Below are positions 8,967 through 17,085 of a stretch of 64,000 bases of DNA, one piece after another. Within the stretch, counting starts at the first letter, position 1, and each line of letters opens with the position of its first letter. This DNA is from Chryseobacterium sp. SORGH_AS_0447 (GTDB lineage: Bacteria > Bacteroidota > Bacteroidia > Flavobacteriales > Weeksellaceae). The DNA is taken from the NCBI RefSeq assembly GCF_030818695.1, contig NZ_JAUTAR010000001.1, forward strand, positions 4,210,501-4,274,500. Direction: 5' to 3'. The position numbers and the translations under genes are program-made. Below the pieces are notes generated by a model. It was given only the letters and a program-made list of their open reading frames with translations. It ran no database searches and had not been told where the DNA came from.

Positions 8967-9650
8967 ATGAAAAAAACCTTAATTACCTTGGTTCTTCTTA
9001 CAGGAGTAAACCTTGCATTTGCCCAGAAATCGTACACCGACGAACAGAAAGCTTCTTATTATATCGGTCTTGATATTGCCCAGAATATGAAAAGACAGGG
9101 CTTCCCGGCAGATGCCGAACTGCTGGCGCAGGGAATCAAAGATGCATTAGCGGATAAGCCTACGCTTTTCCCGAAAGAAGAGATGGGAACCTTCCTGCAG
9201 GGCTTTATGCAGAAGCAGAATGAGAAAAAACAGGCGGAAGCAAAAGTAAAAGCTGAGGAAAATAAGAAGAAAGGAGCTGATTTTCTTGCCAAAAACAAAC
9301 TGAACAAAAACATAAAAACTACAGCAAGCGGCCTGCAGTATGAAGTTTTAAAGGAAGGTGACGGAAAAACAAAACCTACCGCCTCAAGTACAGCAAATGT
9401 ATTGTACACCGGAAAATTAATGGACGGAACCGTATTCGACTCTACTGATAAAAACGGAGGAAAGCCGATTGAACTGAATCTTTCAGGAGTAATTCCGGGA
9501 TGGACAGAAGGGATGCAGCTGATGAGCAAAGGGGCAAAATACAGATTCTATATTCCTGCAAACCTGGCTTACGGAGACAATGGTGCCGGAAACGTGATCC
9601 CTCCGGGAGCGACTCTTATTTTTGATATCGAACTGGTGGATTTTAAATAA
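8967..9650 (+). CDS. Periplasmic FKBP-type peptidyl-prolyl isomerase (Mip/FkpA-like)
   Basis: 227 residues with a Sec signal peptide (cleavage after NLAFA-Q, residue 19). An N-terminal dimerisation helical domain (about 25-115, ending in a Lys/Glu/Ala-rich helix) precedes a C-terminal FKBP domain (about 118-227) with VLYTGKLMDGTVFDS, PGWTEGMQLM, LAYGDNGAG and PPGATLIFDIELVD. It should catalyse prolyl isomerisation and act as a chaperone in the periplasm. It follows dtd after 29 nt and ends at a strong bidirectional terminator. Confidence 0.93.
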   Translation: MKKTLITLVLLTGVNLAFAQKSYTDEQKASYYIGLDIAQNMKRQGFPADAELLAQGIKDALADKPTLFPKEEMGTFLQGFMQKQNEKKQAEAKVKAEENKKKGADFLAKNKLNKNIKTTASGLQYEVLKEGDGKTKPTASSTANVLYTGKLMDGTVFDSTDKNGGKPIELNLSGVIPGWTEGMQLMSKGAKYRFYIPANLAYGDNGAGNVIPPGATLIFDIELVDFK

Positions 9651-9674
9651 ATAATCCTCAACCCATGATACATC

Positions 9675-9712
9675 AAAAGCGCCTTTCAAAATATTTGAAG
9701 GGCGCTTTTTTT
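9675..9712. terminator. Bidirectional terminator between convergent genes
   Basis: 16-bp stem AAAAGCGCCTTTCAAA (9675-9690)/TTTGAAGGGCGCTTTT (9694-9709) with one G-U pair, flanked by A and T runs. It serves the FKBP gene on the plus strand and probably the lipoprotein gene on the minus strand. Confidence 0.88.
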
Positions 9713-9732
9713 AAATAAACTTTTATAAAAAA

Positions 9733-10245
9733 TTAATTAGCAGGCACACTGTTGAAATTCAGTGCTACCCTAAGGGTCATATCTGAGCTTGTCTGATTTC
9801 TCAATTCATATACCGTTCTTACGGTAACTCCTGTACTTTTCACCACATTATCTAGGAATCCTGTATTTTCAAGATCAAGAGTAATGCTTGATGCATCAGT
9901 GGAAATATTGGATCTTGATGCAACCAGCTGCTCTCCCGTTCCGTTTGATGAAATGTATACTTTAATCGATTTAAAAGCGTTAAGTGTTCCGCCCGCAGGT
10001 GAAGCTACCGATACTTTCGCATCCGAAATCCTAACGTCTTTGATTTTCGCATCATTGTTTCCTCCGAACCAAGTCTGGATATTGGAAGCGGTTGCCGTGG
10101 AAGAAACTTCCTTATCAGCAGGAACGCCGGTAGAAATCAGTACGTTTGCCGTATAAGGAAATGTATTCTGAACCAACGACTGCACGGTGCCGCAACTTAC
10201 CAAAGCTGCTGAGGCCACTGCCGCTGTCAAAAATATATTTTTCAT
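9733..10245 (-). CDS. Putative lipoprotein
   Basis: 170 residues from the ATG at 10245 (MKNIFLTAAVASAALVSC), chosen because it begins a clean lipoprotein signal with lipobox ALVS-C; the open frame extends 20 codons further but would overlap the upstream gene's stop. The rest is rich in Ser, Thr, Val and Asn and predicted beta-rich, with no domain I recognise. It follows another lipoprotein gene by 49 nt and may share its transcript. Confidence 0.75.
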   Translation of the reverse strand: MKNIFLTAAVASAALVSCGTVQSLVQNTFPYTANVLISTGVPADKEVSSTATASNIQTWFGGNNDAKIKDVRISDAKVSVASPAGGTLNAFKSIKVYISSNGTGEQLVASRSNISTDASSITLDLENTGFLDNVVKSTGVTVRTVYELRNQTSSDMTLRVALNFNSVPAN

Positions 10246-10294
10246 AATGATAAATTTTAAATTTGTCTTTGCAGAAATTATACCAAATTGAAAA

Positions 10295-10834
10295 TTACTC
10301 CACACTCACGGTAAAACTTCCTTTGGTATTGCCGGAAGCCATATTGCTTTTCCCGACAATCAGCCATACTTCACCTTTCCCTTTGATATCATAGGTAATT
10401 TCTCTTCCGAAAGGTCCGTCGTAATCTCCGTTTGGCAGCTTGATCTGGTTAAAACGGATGTTGAAATCTTTTACATCGGTTGAGATTTTTGCTTTAAGGG
10501 TAGATTGGTTCACATTGGTAATCTTGAGGATAAATTCCTGATCGTCCTTTGTAAACTCTTCGCCTAATTTAAAAGGAAGCTGTGCAGCATCGGCAGTCCG
10601 GATAATCTGCCCGTCTTTTACATTCCTCATCACCCCTTTGCTTAAAACCTCTTTCGTTTTAGGCGCATTATTGATAATGGAATCCTTCATTTTTACAGCT
10701 GCGGAATCTGCTTTTTCTACCGGAGATGGCTGTTCCGAAACCACCGTAGAATCCGTACTTTTCGTTTCCTGGATTTTCGGTTCTTTTTTACAGGAAATGA
10801 TCATCAGTGGGATGAGCAATAAGGATTTTTTCAT
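10295..10834 (-). CDS. Putative lipoprotein with Ser/Thr/Pro linker
   Basis: 179 residues. Lipobox MIIS-C at residues 12-15 (very short signal peptide), then a charged, Ser/Pro/Thr-rich linker (about 16-65), then a compact domain (about 70-179) with alternating strands ending KGSFTVSVE. I do not recognise the domain. The lipid anchor followed by KKEP gives no clear sorting information. Probably co-transcribed with the downstream lipoprotein gene. Confidence 0.72.
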   Translation of the reverse strand: MKKSLLLIPLMIISCKKEPKIQETKSTDSTVVSEQPSPVEKADSAAVKMKDSIINNAPKTKEVLSKGVMRNVKDGQIIRTADAAQLPFKLGEEFTKDDQEFILKITNVNQSTLKAKISTDVKDFNIRFNQIKLPNGDYDGPFGREITYDIKGKGEVWLIVGKSNMASGNTKGSFTVSVE

Positions 10835-10959
10835 AATACATCTTTTTTAAAATTAAACCTTCCGGCTTTTTGAAAATACTTTGAAGCGAAAATTGTTCCA
10901 ACCGAATAGTTAAACCCATTTTTACTTTTAGATTATTTCTGATTAAACTAACGGTTATT

Positions 10960-12333
10960 TTATGGTAGAGTCTGATAATATAAGACTTTAGAAAGGAACT
11001 TTTCGTTTTGCTGTAATTTCACCTGTTCCGAATTTAAAATTTCTGATTTCAACCGGTGATCATTCTTTTCTTCCGCATATTTCAGCAATTGCTTTTCATT
11101 AAAATTTATCTGCGTACGATGGTAATTTAAGTCAAAATCCTTACGCTTCCTGTTTTCTTCGGTAATGATCCCGCCCCAGTTGATATAGCTGCAGATCAGG
11201 ACAGCACCGTAAACATACCAGGCCATTGTGTTGAAAAGAAAGGCATTTCTTTTTCTGAATTGTATTTTAACCATTGTAAGAACAAGACCGATTAAGGAAA
11301 GAATCAGGAACGCATAAACGCCGAGCCTTTTGTACGTGCATCCATAATTAATGATGTATTCCGAGTTTTTTACCATTGCGGAAATAACGAGAACGGCATT
11401 CAGAACCATCCAGATCCCGGCCAATATTTTCATGAAACCTGCTTTCGGATCAAAATTAAAATTGGATTTAAAATAAAACATAATGACCAGAATTGACATC
11501 ACGATAGACAGGATAACCGCATTTACCCGTTCATGGGTTTCTTCCGAAAGCCGTACAGGGGTCTTGACCGCCTCATAAAACTGTTCGTAATTATAAGTAA
11601 TGATGAAAAATATCAACAGGACATTTAACGCGAATAAGGATACAACACCGCTCATCCTTTCAGCATCAAGATCGAGAAAGGAATATGTCGGCTTCTGAAT
11701 AACCCTTTGTTTAAAATCGTTCTCCAGCATCCGGTTGTTTTTGTAAATAAATCTCTCCACCGCAAAGTTCCAGTAATTGAACGCAATGAAAAATCCCAAA
11801 ACGATCATGGCTATGAGTTGCCAAAAATTAAGATCCAGTTCCACATCTGTAAAAAGACTGGCAAAATGATCACTTCCCGCTGCGTAAATGCCGAAAAATA
11901 CAGAAACCAAAATGAGTGGGATCAGTACGAAAGCGAGGGTCTTCTGCCATAATCCGGGAACATTTCTTTTCGGAAGCCATTTATCAAAATTTAAAATCCG
12001 GAAAAGTGAAGTAAAGAAGTTGATAACGAAAACCGGAATCAGCAATAGGATCTTCATCCTTCGGTTCCTAGACCGATAGCTCAGCAGAAGAAGAGAGCCT
12101 GCCACTGCCAGAAAGGATGGAAAATCGCCATACCAGGCAAAGGCAAAACTGGAAAGAATGCTCGTTGCAAAAAGGAAGATAAAGGTTTTGGTTTTATTCC
12201 TTTTAGGGGTTCTGAAGAACGTGAGGAAGGCATAGACCAAGCCGATGATCCCGAGATTCAGTCCCACATTCTGATCATAGAAGAGGATAACAAAAAGAAT
12301 GGTGGTAAGAAATATATAATGATGTGTTTTCAT
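10960..12333 (-). CDS. DUF4173-like multi-pass membrane protein
   Basis: 457 residues with about ten hydrophobic helices between residues 5 and 395 and a charged cytoplasmic tail (about 400-457, rich in Lys, Asn, Glu). The motif DLDAERMSGVVSLFALNVLLIFF and the YNYEQFY loop match my recollection of DUF4173 proteins in Bacteroidetes. Function is unknown. It is the last gene of a three-gene unit with the 98-residue membrane protein (10 nt upstream) and the Coq4-like gene. Confidence 0.75.
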   Translation of the reverse strand: MKTHHYIFLTTILFVILFYDQNVGLNLGIIGLVYAFLTFFRTPKRNKTKTFIFLFATSILSSFAFAWYGDFPSFLAVAGSLLLLSYRSRNRRMKILLLIPVFVINFFTSLFRILNFDKWLPKRNVPGLWQKTLAFVLIPLILVSVFFGIYAAGSDHFASLFTDVELDLNFWQLIAMIVLGFFIAFNYWNFAVERFIYKNNRMLENDFKQRVIQKPTYSFLDLDAERMSGVVSLFALNVLLIFFIITYNYEQFYEAVKTPVRLSEETHERVNAVILSIVMSILVIMFYFKSNFNFDPKAGFMKILAGIWMVLNAVLVISAMVKNSEYIINYGCTYKRLGVYAFLILSLIGLVLTMVKIQFRKRNAFLFNTMAWYVYGAVLICSYINWGGIITEENRKRKDFDLNYHRTQINFNEKQLLKYAEEKNDHRLKSEILNSEQVKLQQNEKFLSKVLYYQTLP

Positions 12334-12343
12334 AATATTGTTT

Positions 12344-12640
12344 TTAAGAGATACAGTTGATGACCGCCAGGAAATAAATAATGCTTATCGGTATATTCAG
12401 GAGCAACAGGACCGCCGAATTTCCATGTGGCTTATTATCGGCGATATTCGAAATAAATAATGTTAGTTCATAAAAGAAAACAATGATATTAATAACGGCC
12501 GCCGCTAAAACATAGTAAAACCCGATGGTGAGCAGAAACTCCCTTCTGGTGAGTAAAAAGCTGATGAGAATAAGGGTTCCCAAAGCAAAGGAAAGATAAA
12601 ACGCCGTTTTCCCTTCCGAACTGAATTTTATATTGTCCAT
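12344..12640 (-). CDS. Small membrane protein
   Basis: 98 residues with three hydrophobic helices (about 13-31, 36-60 and 75-95). No family recognised. It lies 2 nt after the Coq4-like gene and 10 nt before the DUF4173 gene, so the three are almost certainly one transcription unit. Confidence 0.75.
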   Translation of the reverse strand: MDNIKFSSEGKTAFYLSFALGTLILISFLLTRREFLLTIGFYYVLAAAVINIIVFFYELTLFISNIADNKPHGNSAVLLLLNIPISIIYFLAVINCIS

Positions 12641-12642
12641 AA

Positions 12643-13128
12643 CTAATGCAAAACGGTTGAATTTTTCTGTTGGATAAAATCTTTCAGATGATCGAAATTC
12701 TGCCAGAGCAGGGCTTCAAAATCCCAGTGGTAGAAAGGCCGCATATTTTTGCCTTTTCTGTAAGCATTCATATAGACTCTGAAATATTCCGGTAAGATCA
12801 GGCTTCCTAAAATGATGGCGGCTAACAGATGGGCATTGAGCTTCCCGTTTCCCAGCAGCAGAAACTGCATGGCAATCTCGTCTTCGAAATGGGTTCCGCA
12901 GCCCGTAATCAGGTGATGAACATCATGATCTTCCATTTTCGGAATCATGCTGAACCCGTGTTTCCTGTAAAACTCCCCAAGCTTTCGTCCCAGAGAATCT
13001 TCCTGAAACTCTAATAGCTGCTGTTCGGTAAACTGCCACTGTCTTTTCTTTTTCTTAAAATATTTCCGGTAAAGTTTCTGGGTTTTATCGTAAACGAAAA
13101 GCAGAAATCGGACACGTAATTTTTTCAT
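12643..13128 (-). CDS. Coq4-like protein
   Basis: 161 residues with the Coq4 signature HDVHHLITG (about 68-76; HDxxHxxxG), the metal-binding motif of the ubiquinone-biosynthesis protein Coq4. The rest is helical and hydrophobic around 90-115. Flavobacteria make menaquinone rather than ubiquinone, so a direct Coq4 role is doubtful; the family is broader than its yeast founder. The N-terminus is strongly basic (KKLRVRF, KYFKKKKRQ). First gene of a three-gene unit with two membrane proteins. Confidence 0.7.
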   Translation of the reverse strand: MKKLRVRFLLFVYDKTQKLYRKYFKKKKRQWQFTEQQLLEFQEDSLGRKLGEFYRKHGFSMIPKMEDHDVHHLITGCGTHFEDEIAMQFLLLGNGKLNAHLLAAIILGSLILPEYFRVYMNAYRKGKNMRPFYHWDFEALLWQNFDHLKDFIQQKNSTVLH

Positions 13129-13228
13129 AGTTGATCGGTTTTGGATAAGTTTTAATTTAAAAGGTTCTCAAAATTTGGCAGGGTGTATATCTCTTAATTT
13201 TAAAAGGAATATCATTATAATTGATTCT

Positions 13229-14071
13229 CTAAACCTGGGTTAAGGTAAACACCGTAATTTCCGGACGCACCATAAACCGGACCTGAAAGGAGTGTCCCAG
13301 AGCACGGTTGATATACAACATTCGTCCGTCTTCCAGATCAATCTCTCCCGAAGTATATCTGCGGTTTTTTACAGGAAGAAGCGGAGTAATGATTCCCGGA
13401 ATACAGCACTGCCCGCCGTGGGTATGTCCGCTCAGAATCCAGCCTCGGTAACCGTTCCAGATGTCTTTGTCGCAGGCATCGGGATTGTGGCAGAGAATAA
13501 TGTTGGCTTTTGAAGGATCATGGTTTTTCATTATTTCCTGCGGTGCAAAATTCGGTGACCAGAGATCTTCGAAGCCGATGAAATTCAATCCGTGGCTCTC
13601 TTTCTGCTGATTTCTTAACATCATAATACCTGAATTTTCCGCAATCTTACAGATCTCATCAGCCACCTTGGTTTCCAGCCAGTCGGTTCCATAGTCATGG
13701 TTGCCTAGAATTCCAAAAGTCCCAAAGCTTCCGAGCACGGCATGGCTCATCACTTTTTTAAGATCTTCACGCTCTTCTGCATTTCCGTGATTTACAAAAT
13801 CGCCGGTGTACACTACAAAATCAGGGTTATAATTTTTAGCTTTCTGAAAAGAATCAATCAGGAAATTCCAGTCGAAGCGTGTTCCGACGTGCAGGTCTGA
13901 GATCTGCATCAGGATTTTTCCCTCCAGATTTGCTGGTAAGTTTCTGACAGGCATTTTCCTTTCCACAAATTCCAGCCAGAAAGGTTCGACCTGCCATGAA
14001 TACAGCATAGGAAAAGTGGCCACTGCCGAGATCTGGAACAGTCTTTTTAAAAATGTTTTACGGTCCATCAC
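13229..14071 (-). CDS. Membrane-anchored calcineurin-like metallophosphoesterase
   Basis: 280 residues. After a hydrophobic N-terminal segment (about 8-28) come all metallophosphoesterase motifs: ISDLHVG (D-x-H), YTGDFVNHG (GD), GILGNHDYG (GNHD), CHNPDA and SGHTHGGQ (GHxH). This matches the YkuE/YaeI-type subgroup, which includes UDP-2,3-diacylglucosamine pyrophosphatase relatives; the substrate is not certain. The upstream three-TM gene ends 9 nt away, so they form a two-gene unit controlled by the palindromic site at 14398-14414. Confidence 0.9.
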   Translation of the reverse strand: MMDRKTFLKRLFQISAVATFPMLYSWQVEPFWLEFVERKMPVRNLPANLEGKILMQISDLHVGTRFDWNFLIDSFQKAKNYNPDFVVYTGDFVNHGNAEEREDLKKVMSHAVLGSFGTFGILGNHDYGTDWLETKVADEICKIAENSGIMMLRNQQKESHGLNFIGFEDLWSPNFAPQEIMKNHDPSKANIILCHNPDACDKDIWNGYRGWILSGHTHGGQCCIPGIITPLLPVKNRRYTSGEIDLEDGRMLYINRALGHSFQVRFMVRPEITVFTLTQV

Positions 14072-14080
14072 ATTCTTATT

Positions 14081-14371
14081 TTAACTTCCCGCAAAAGGAC
14101 TCCCGAAAATTCCGACTGCCAATTCGGCCCAGATCAGTACCAGCACCAGGAGAATAACAAAGCAGATGGCTAATTTGGAAAGAATTTTTCTCTTTGACCG
14201 GATAACCAGATTAACAAAGAAAGCTGTCCCGAACAGCAGTACTGCTGCAATAAGAAAATCGGATACCGACCAGTTCCATCCTTCCACAAATGTATTTCCA
14301 AGAAGTGCCAGGAGGAGCAGTAAAACCGGTACCGCAAAGATAATTGTTGTTTTTTGTCTGTCTAAAATCAT
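14081..14371 (-). CDS. Small three-TM membrane protein
   Basis: 96 residues with hydrophobic helices at about 10-28, 35-58 and 65-90. No known family, though small proteins of this design are frequent beside winged-helix regulators in Bacteroidetes. It heads a two-gene unit with the metallophosphoesterase. The promoter region carries the same ACTTTG-N5-CAAAGT palindrome as the regulator's own operon. Confidence 0.75.
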   Translation of the reverse strand: MILDRQKTTIIFAVPVLLLLLALLGNTFVEGWNWSVSDFLIAAVLLFGTAFFVNLVIRSKRKILSKLAICFVILLVLVLIWAELAVGIFGSPFAGS

Positions 14372-14397
14372 AAGTTTTAAATTTAATAATTAAAAGT

Positions 14398-14416
14398 ACT
14401 TTGTATTTCAAAGTTA
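14398..14416 (-). promoter_or_regulatory. Palindromic operator/-7 element, copy 2
   Basis: ACTTTG (14398-14403), spacer TATTT, CAAAGT (14409-14414). The right half continues to CAAAGTTA (14409-14416), the complement of which is TAACTTTG, a good Bacteroidetes -7 element for the gene starting at 14371. A repressor here would occlude the promoter. The 19-bp relative at 15830-15848 supports a shared regulator. Confidence 0.6.
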
Positions 14417-14437
14417 AAATATAAAAAAATATATCGT

Positions 14438-14728
14438 TTACCTTCCTAACAATTTTTCCAGGGCATTGAGGTGTTCCGTGAAAGCTGCTCTTCCGTTTTG
14501 GGTAACTCTGTAGGAAGTCTTCGGCTTTTTGCCTACAAATTCTTTCTTTACTTCTATATAAGCCGCTTTCTCCAGCGCATTGCTGTGGCTCGCCAGGTTA
14601 CCGTCCGTAATCTCCAATATGCTTTTCATTTCCGAAAAATCAACCCAGTCGTTGACCATCAGAACGGACATGATGCCCAGTCTTACACGGCTTTCGAATT
14701 CTTTATTGAGTTGATTTATTTTTATCAT
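14438..14728 (-). CDS. Winged-helix transcriptional regulator
   Basis: 96 residues. A compact winged helix-turn-helix: SRVRLGIMSVLMVNDWVDFSEMKSIL, then the recognition helix ITDGNLASHSNALEKAAYIEV, and a wing KPKTSYRVTQNGRAAFTEHL. This is the small MarR/ArsR-like family often annotated simply as transcriptional regulator. No ligand domain is visible. It is the last gene of a three-gene operon (5 nt after the previous gene). Two similar palindromes, one at the operon promoter and one at the next operon, are its probable binding sites. Confidence 0.85.
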   Translation of the reverse strand: MIKINQLNKEFESRVRLGIMSVLMVNDWVDFSEMKSILEITDGNLASHSNALEKAAYIEVKKEFVGKKPKTSYRVTQNGRAAFTEHLNALEKLLGR

Positions 14729-14733
14729 TTTAT

Positions 14734-15204
14734 TTAGTCTTGTTGTCTTATATGCTCTAGCATAATGACTTTATTGTTGGCAAACTTCACAATCAGCTGA
14801 TGGTCTACAAAACCAAAGCCGGCACTCGTTCCTGCATAATACTGCCAGACATTTCGTTTTTTATCTTTCAGGTCCGGACTGCCTAATTTTTCTTTCACTT
14901 CGGATGAATCTTTATCAATCAACAATTCTCTATCAATGAGATCATCAATCATTTCATAATTATCCGTTCCGCTTTCCGTTTTTAGATTTAACCGCCATAC
15001 AACGGAATCAAAATCTCTGCTTTTTTCTCTGGTCATACTGAAAATCAGAATAAAAACGATCAGAAAATAAATAACCGGAGAAATAAAAACACCTAACAGG
15101 GTACTTTTTAAAAACCTTCTCTTCCTATTCTTAAATACAACTGAAAAGATGCCGAAAATGGCAACCGCCAGGATCAGAATAATTAAAAAAGCAGAACCCT
15201 CCAT
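14734..15204 (-). CDS. Hypothetical membrane protein
   Basis: 156 residues: two hydrophobic helices (about 3-24 and 35-58) with a basic loop KNRKRR between them, then a soluble region ending in a segment (SPDLKDKKRNVWQYYAGTSAGFG...IVKFANNKV) resembling the small SmpA/BamE-like lipoprotein domains. Function unknown. It starts 1 nt after the preceding gene stops and ends 5 nt before the regulator gene. Confidence 0.72.
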   Translation of the reverse strand: MEGSAFLIILILAVAIFGIFSVVFKNRKRRFLKSTLLGVFISPVIYFLIVFILIFSMTREKSRDFDSVVWRLNLKTESGTDNYEMIDDLIDRELLIDKDSSEVKEKLGSPDLKDKKRNVWQYYAGTSAGFGFVDHQLIVKFANNKVIMLEHIRQQD

Positions 15205-15205
15205 T

Positions 15206-15823
15206 TTATTTATACTTTCTATGCATAATCAGTCCGTAGACAATATGCAACACTCCAAACCCGACCGTCCAGAAAATCAATCCCCATCCCGGAAAAAACA
15301 AGGAGATCAGGCCCAAAACAATTTGACAATATCCCAAATATTTAACATCCGTCAGCGTATACCGTTCCGCACTTACCAAAGCCAATCCGTAAAAGATCAA
15401 TGTTGCCGGCGCAATAAATACGAAAAGATGATGGTACAAAAGCCCCAGGCAAAAAAAACCTCCCGTCACTAAAGGAACTGCAAAGGTAATTAAAAGCCGC
15501 TTAGTGGTTGCATCCCAAATCTTCAGTCCTTTCTTTCTGCTTTTATTAGCGGTAAGAATATAACCGCTGAAAACGGCAACCATCAGAATTACAACCCCAA
15601 TCAAAACCAACTCTTTTACCAGAGCAGGCCCAAAAATATTTCTTTTCCCATCAAAATAGTCGATCCCTTCTCTTTGAAAAACAAAATATACATACCCTGC
15701 ACCAATAACAGCTGCCAATCCTGCCACCACACCGGATAATCCGCTTAATGAAATAAACCGTGAAGAACGCTCCATCATGGAGCGGATGTGTGACAAGTCT
15801 TCGTGATAGTTTTTTGATTTCAT
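15206..15823 (-). CDS. Multi-pass membrane protein of a winged-helix regulator operon
   Basis: 205 residues, with a soluble N-terminus (MKSKNYHEDLSHIRSMMERSSRFISLSGLSG) followed by about six hydrophobic helices (about 30-50, 70-92, 110-128, 130-150, 155-178, 180-195). The N-terminal pattern recurs in Bacteroidetes proteins encoded next to small winged-helix regulators; no function is known. First gene of the operon, directly behind the promoter/operator at 15830-15870. Confidence 0.75.
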   Translation of the reverse strand: MKSKNYHEDLSHIRSMMERSSRFISLSGLSGVVAGLAAVIGAGYVYFVFQREGIDYFDGKRNIFGPALVKELVLIGVVILMVAVFSGYILTANKSRKKGLKIWDATTKRLLITFAVPLVTGGFFCLGLLYHHLFVFIAPATLIFYGLALVSAERYTLTDVKYLGYCQIVLGLISLFFPGWGLIFWTVGFGVLHIVYGLIMHRKYK

Positions 15824-15829
15824 AAAAAG

Positions 15830-15870
15830 AACTTTGAATTACAAAGTTAATATTTATTTTGAATGTGCAA
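15830..15870 (-). promoter_or_regulatory. Promoter with palindromic operator, copy 1
   Basis: The perfect palindrome AACTTTG (15830-15836)-AATTA-CAAAGTT (15842-15848) overlaps a strong minus-strand promoter: TTG (complement of 15868-15870), an 18-nt spacer, TAACTTTG (complement of 15842-15849). The operator covers the -7 element and the start site, as expected for autorepression by the winged-helix protein encoded in this operon. Confidence 0.7.
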
Positions 15871-15966
15871 AATTTTTTTCGGAAAAAATGGATAATAGTG
15901 AATGGTCAATTCATTTTCCTCGTCAATTTTAAATCAATCTAATTTTTACTAAATTCTTATGGCTAA

Positions 15967-15994
15967 AACAACCGCCGGAAAACCGGCGGTTGTT
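15967..15994 (-). terminator. Terminator after enoyl-CoA hydratase gene
   Basis: Stem CAACCGCCGG (15969-15978)/CCGGCGGTTG (15983-15992) with an AAAA loop, 17 nt after the stop of the minus-strand gene and followed by TTTTAG on that strand. Confidence 0.82.
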
Positions 15995-16010
15995 ATGTAT
16001 AAGATCGAAG

Positions 16011-16775
16011 CTATTTTGCTCTCAGTCTTTCTTTAATTGCCCCGATATTCTTTTTCGCTGACTCTTCAAGGATGAGGCTGGCACTCATGTGAATTCTGGC
16101 AGGCATCAATTCATTAAAATGGTCTGTTCCTTCCCAGGATACTTTTTTAATGAGTGCCAAAGCATCGCTGCTTCTGTAAGCTAAAGTCTGAAGAAATGTT
16201 TCCAATTTGGCATCCATTTCTTCGATATTTTCAGAAACCGAATGGTAAATATTGTGCTGCTTGGCCCACTCCGCCGATCTGAAATCCGCATCGATTGCCA
16301 TTGCTGAAAATTGCGACTTCCCTATTTTTCTTTCCACATAAGGGCCGATCACGAAAGGACCTATACCCAGATTAATTTCCGTTAAAGCCAACGCAGCGTG
16401 TTTTACGGCAAAACAATAATCGGCACCACAGGCAATCCCTACGCCCCCGCCGGTTGTTTTTCCCTGTACCCGCACTACCACGATTTTTCCGCAGTTTCTC
16501 ATGGCATTGAGGACCTTTGCAAAACCTCCGAAAAACTTTGTTGATTTTTCCAGCTCTTCAATTTCCAGCAATTCGTCGAAACTGGCGCCGGCACAGAACG
16601 CTTTTTCACCTTCACTTTTTATTAAAATGGCTTTTACCTCATCTTTTGCTCCTTCATCCAGAATCGTCTGCGCCAGCTTTTCAAGGATGGCTCCCGGCAG
16701 AGAATTGCTTTTCGGTGTTCCGAAGGTAATTTCGGCGATATTGTTTTTCAGTTCTGATACTACAAATTCGTTCAT
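16011..16775 (-). CDS. Enoyl-CoA hydratase/isomerase family protein
   Basis: 254 residues of the crotonase fold. The oxyanion-hole segments are present: FCAGASFDELL (about 60-70) and GGGVGIACGADYCFA (about 108-122), with ALTEINLGIGPFVIG carrying the catalytic Glu region. It acts on an unsaturated acyl-CoA; the exact substrate (for example methylglutaconyl-CoA in leucine breakdown) cannot be fixed. It is separate from the paa operon, about 1.7 kb beyond paaZ, and monocistronic with its own terminator. Confidence 0.88.
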   Translation of the reverse strand: MNEFVVSELKNNIAEITFGTPKSNSLPGAILEKLAQTILDEGAKDEVKAILIKSEGEKAFCAGASFDELLEIEELEKSTKFFGGFAKVLNAMRNCGKIVVVRVQGKTTGGGVGIACGADYCFAVKHAALALTEINLGIGPFVIGPYVERKIGKSQFSAMAIDADFRSAEWAKQHNIYHSVSENIEEMDAKLETFLQTLAYRSSDALALIKKVSWEGTDHFNELMPARIHMSASLILEESAKKNIGAIKERLRAK

Positions 16776-17085
16776 TTTTAATTTAAATTGGATTTTTACA
16801 AAAATAGGAAAGTTCGGCGAAAAGCAGCATTATGTCTTGTCATTATAAATGAATCCGCTAATTCAATAAGTAAAAATACGTAATCTTAAATTTGGTACTT
16901 TCTACGCTACCGCAAAATTAATATTTGCCGTTACTTTGACTTGTCGATGAGACCAAATTAAATACTCATCTGAAAATCTTTAGCAATCAATTCAAAACTA
17001 ATAACCATAAAAACTTGATATTGCAGAATATCGTCAAGATTCTAAATGCATAAATGAGAAGAAATCCCCTGTTGTCAGGGGATTT
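16776..17085. other. Intergenic region, mostly featureless
   Basis: 310 bp of A/T-rich DNA between the enoyl-CoA hydratase and the SMUG2-like gene. CAAAAATA at 16799-16806 could be a minus-strand -7 element for the hydratase but lacks a well-placed TTG. The stem AAATCCCCTG/CAGGGGATTT at its right end is listed separately. I see nothing else. Confidence 0.5.
17062..17085 (-). terminator. Terminator after SMUG2-like gene
   Basis: Perfect stem AAATCCCCTG (17062-17071)/CAGGGGATTT (17076-17085) with a TTGT loop, abutting the stop codon of the minus-strand gene. The T tract on the minus-strand 3' side is short (TTTCTTCTC), so termination may be moderate. Confidence 0.65.
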
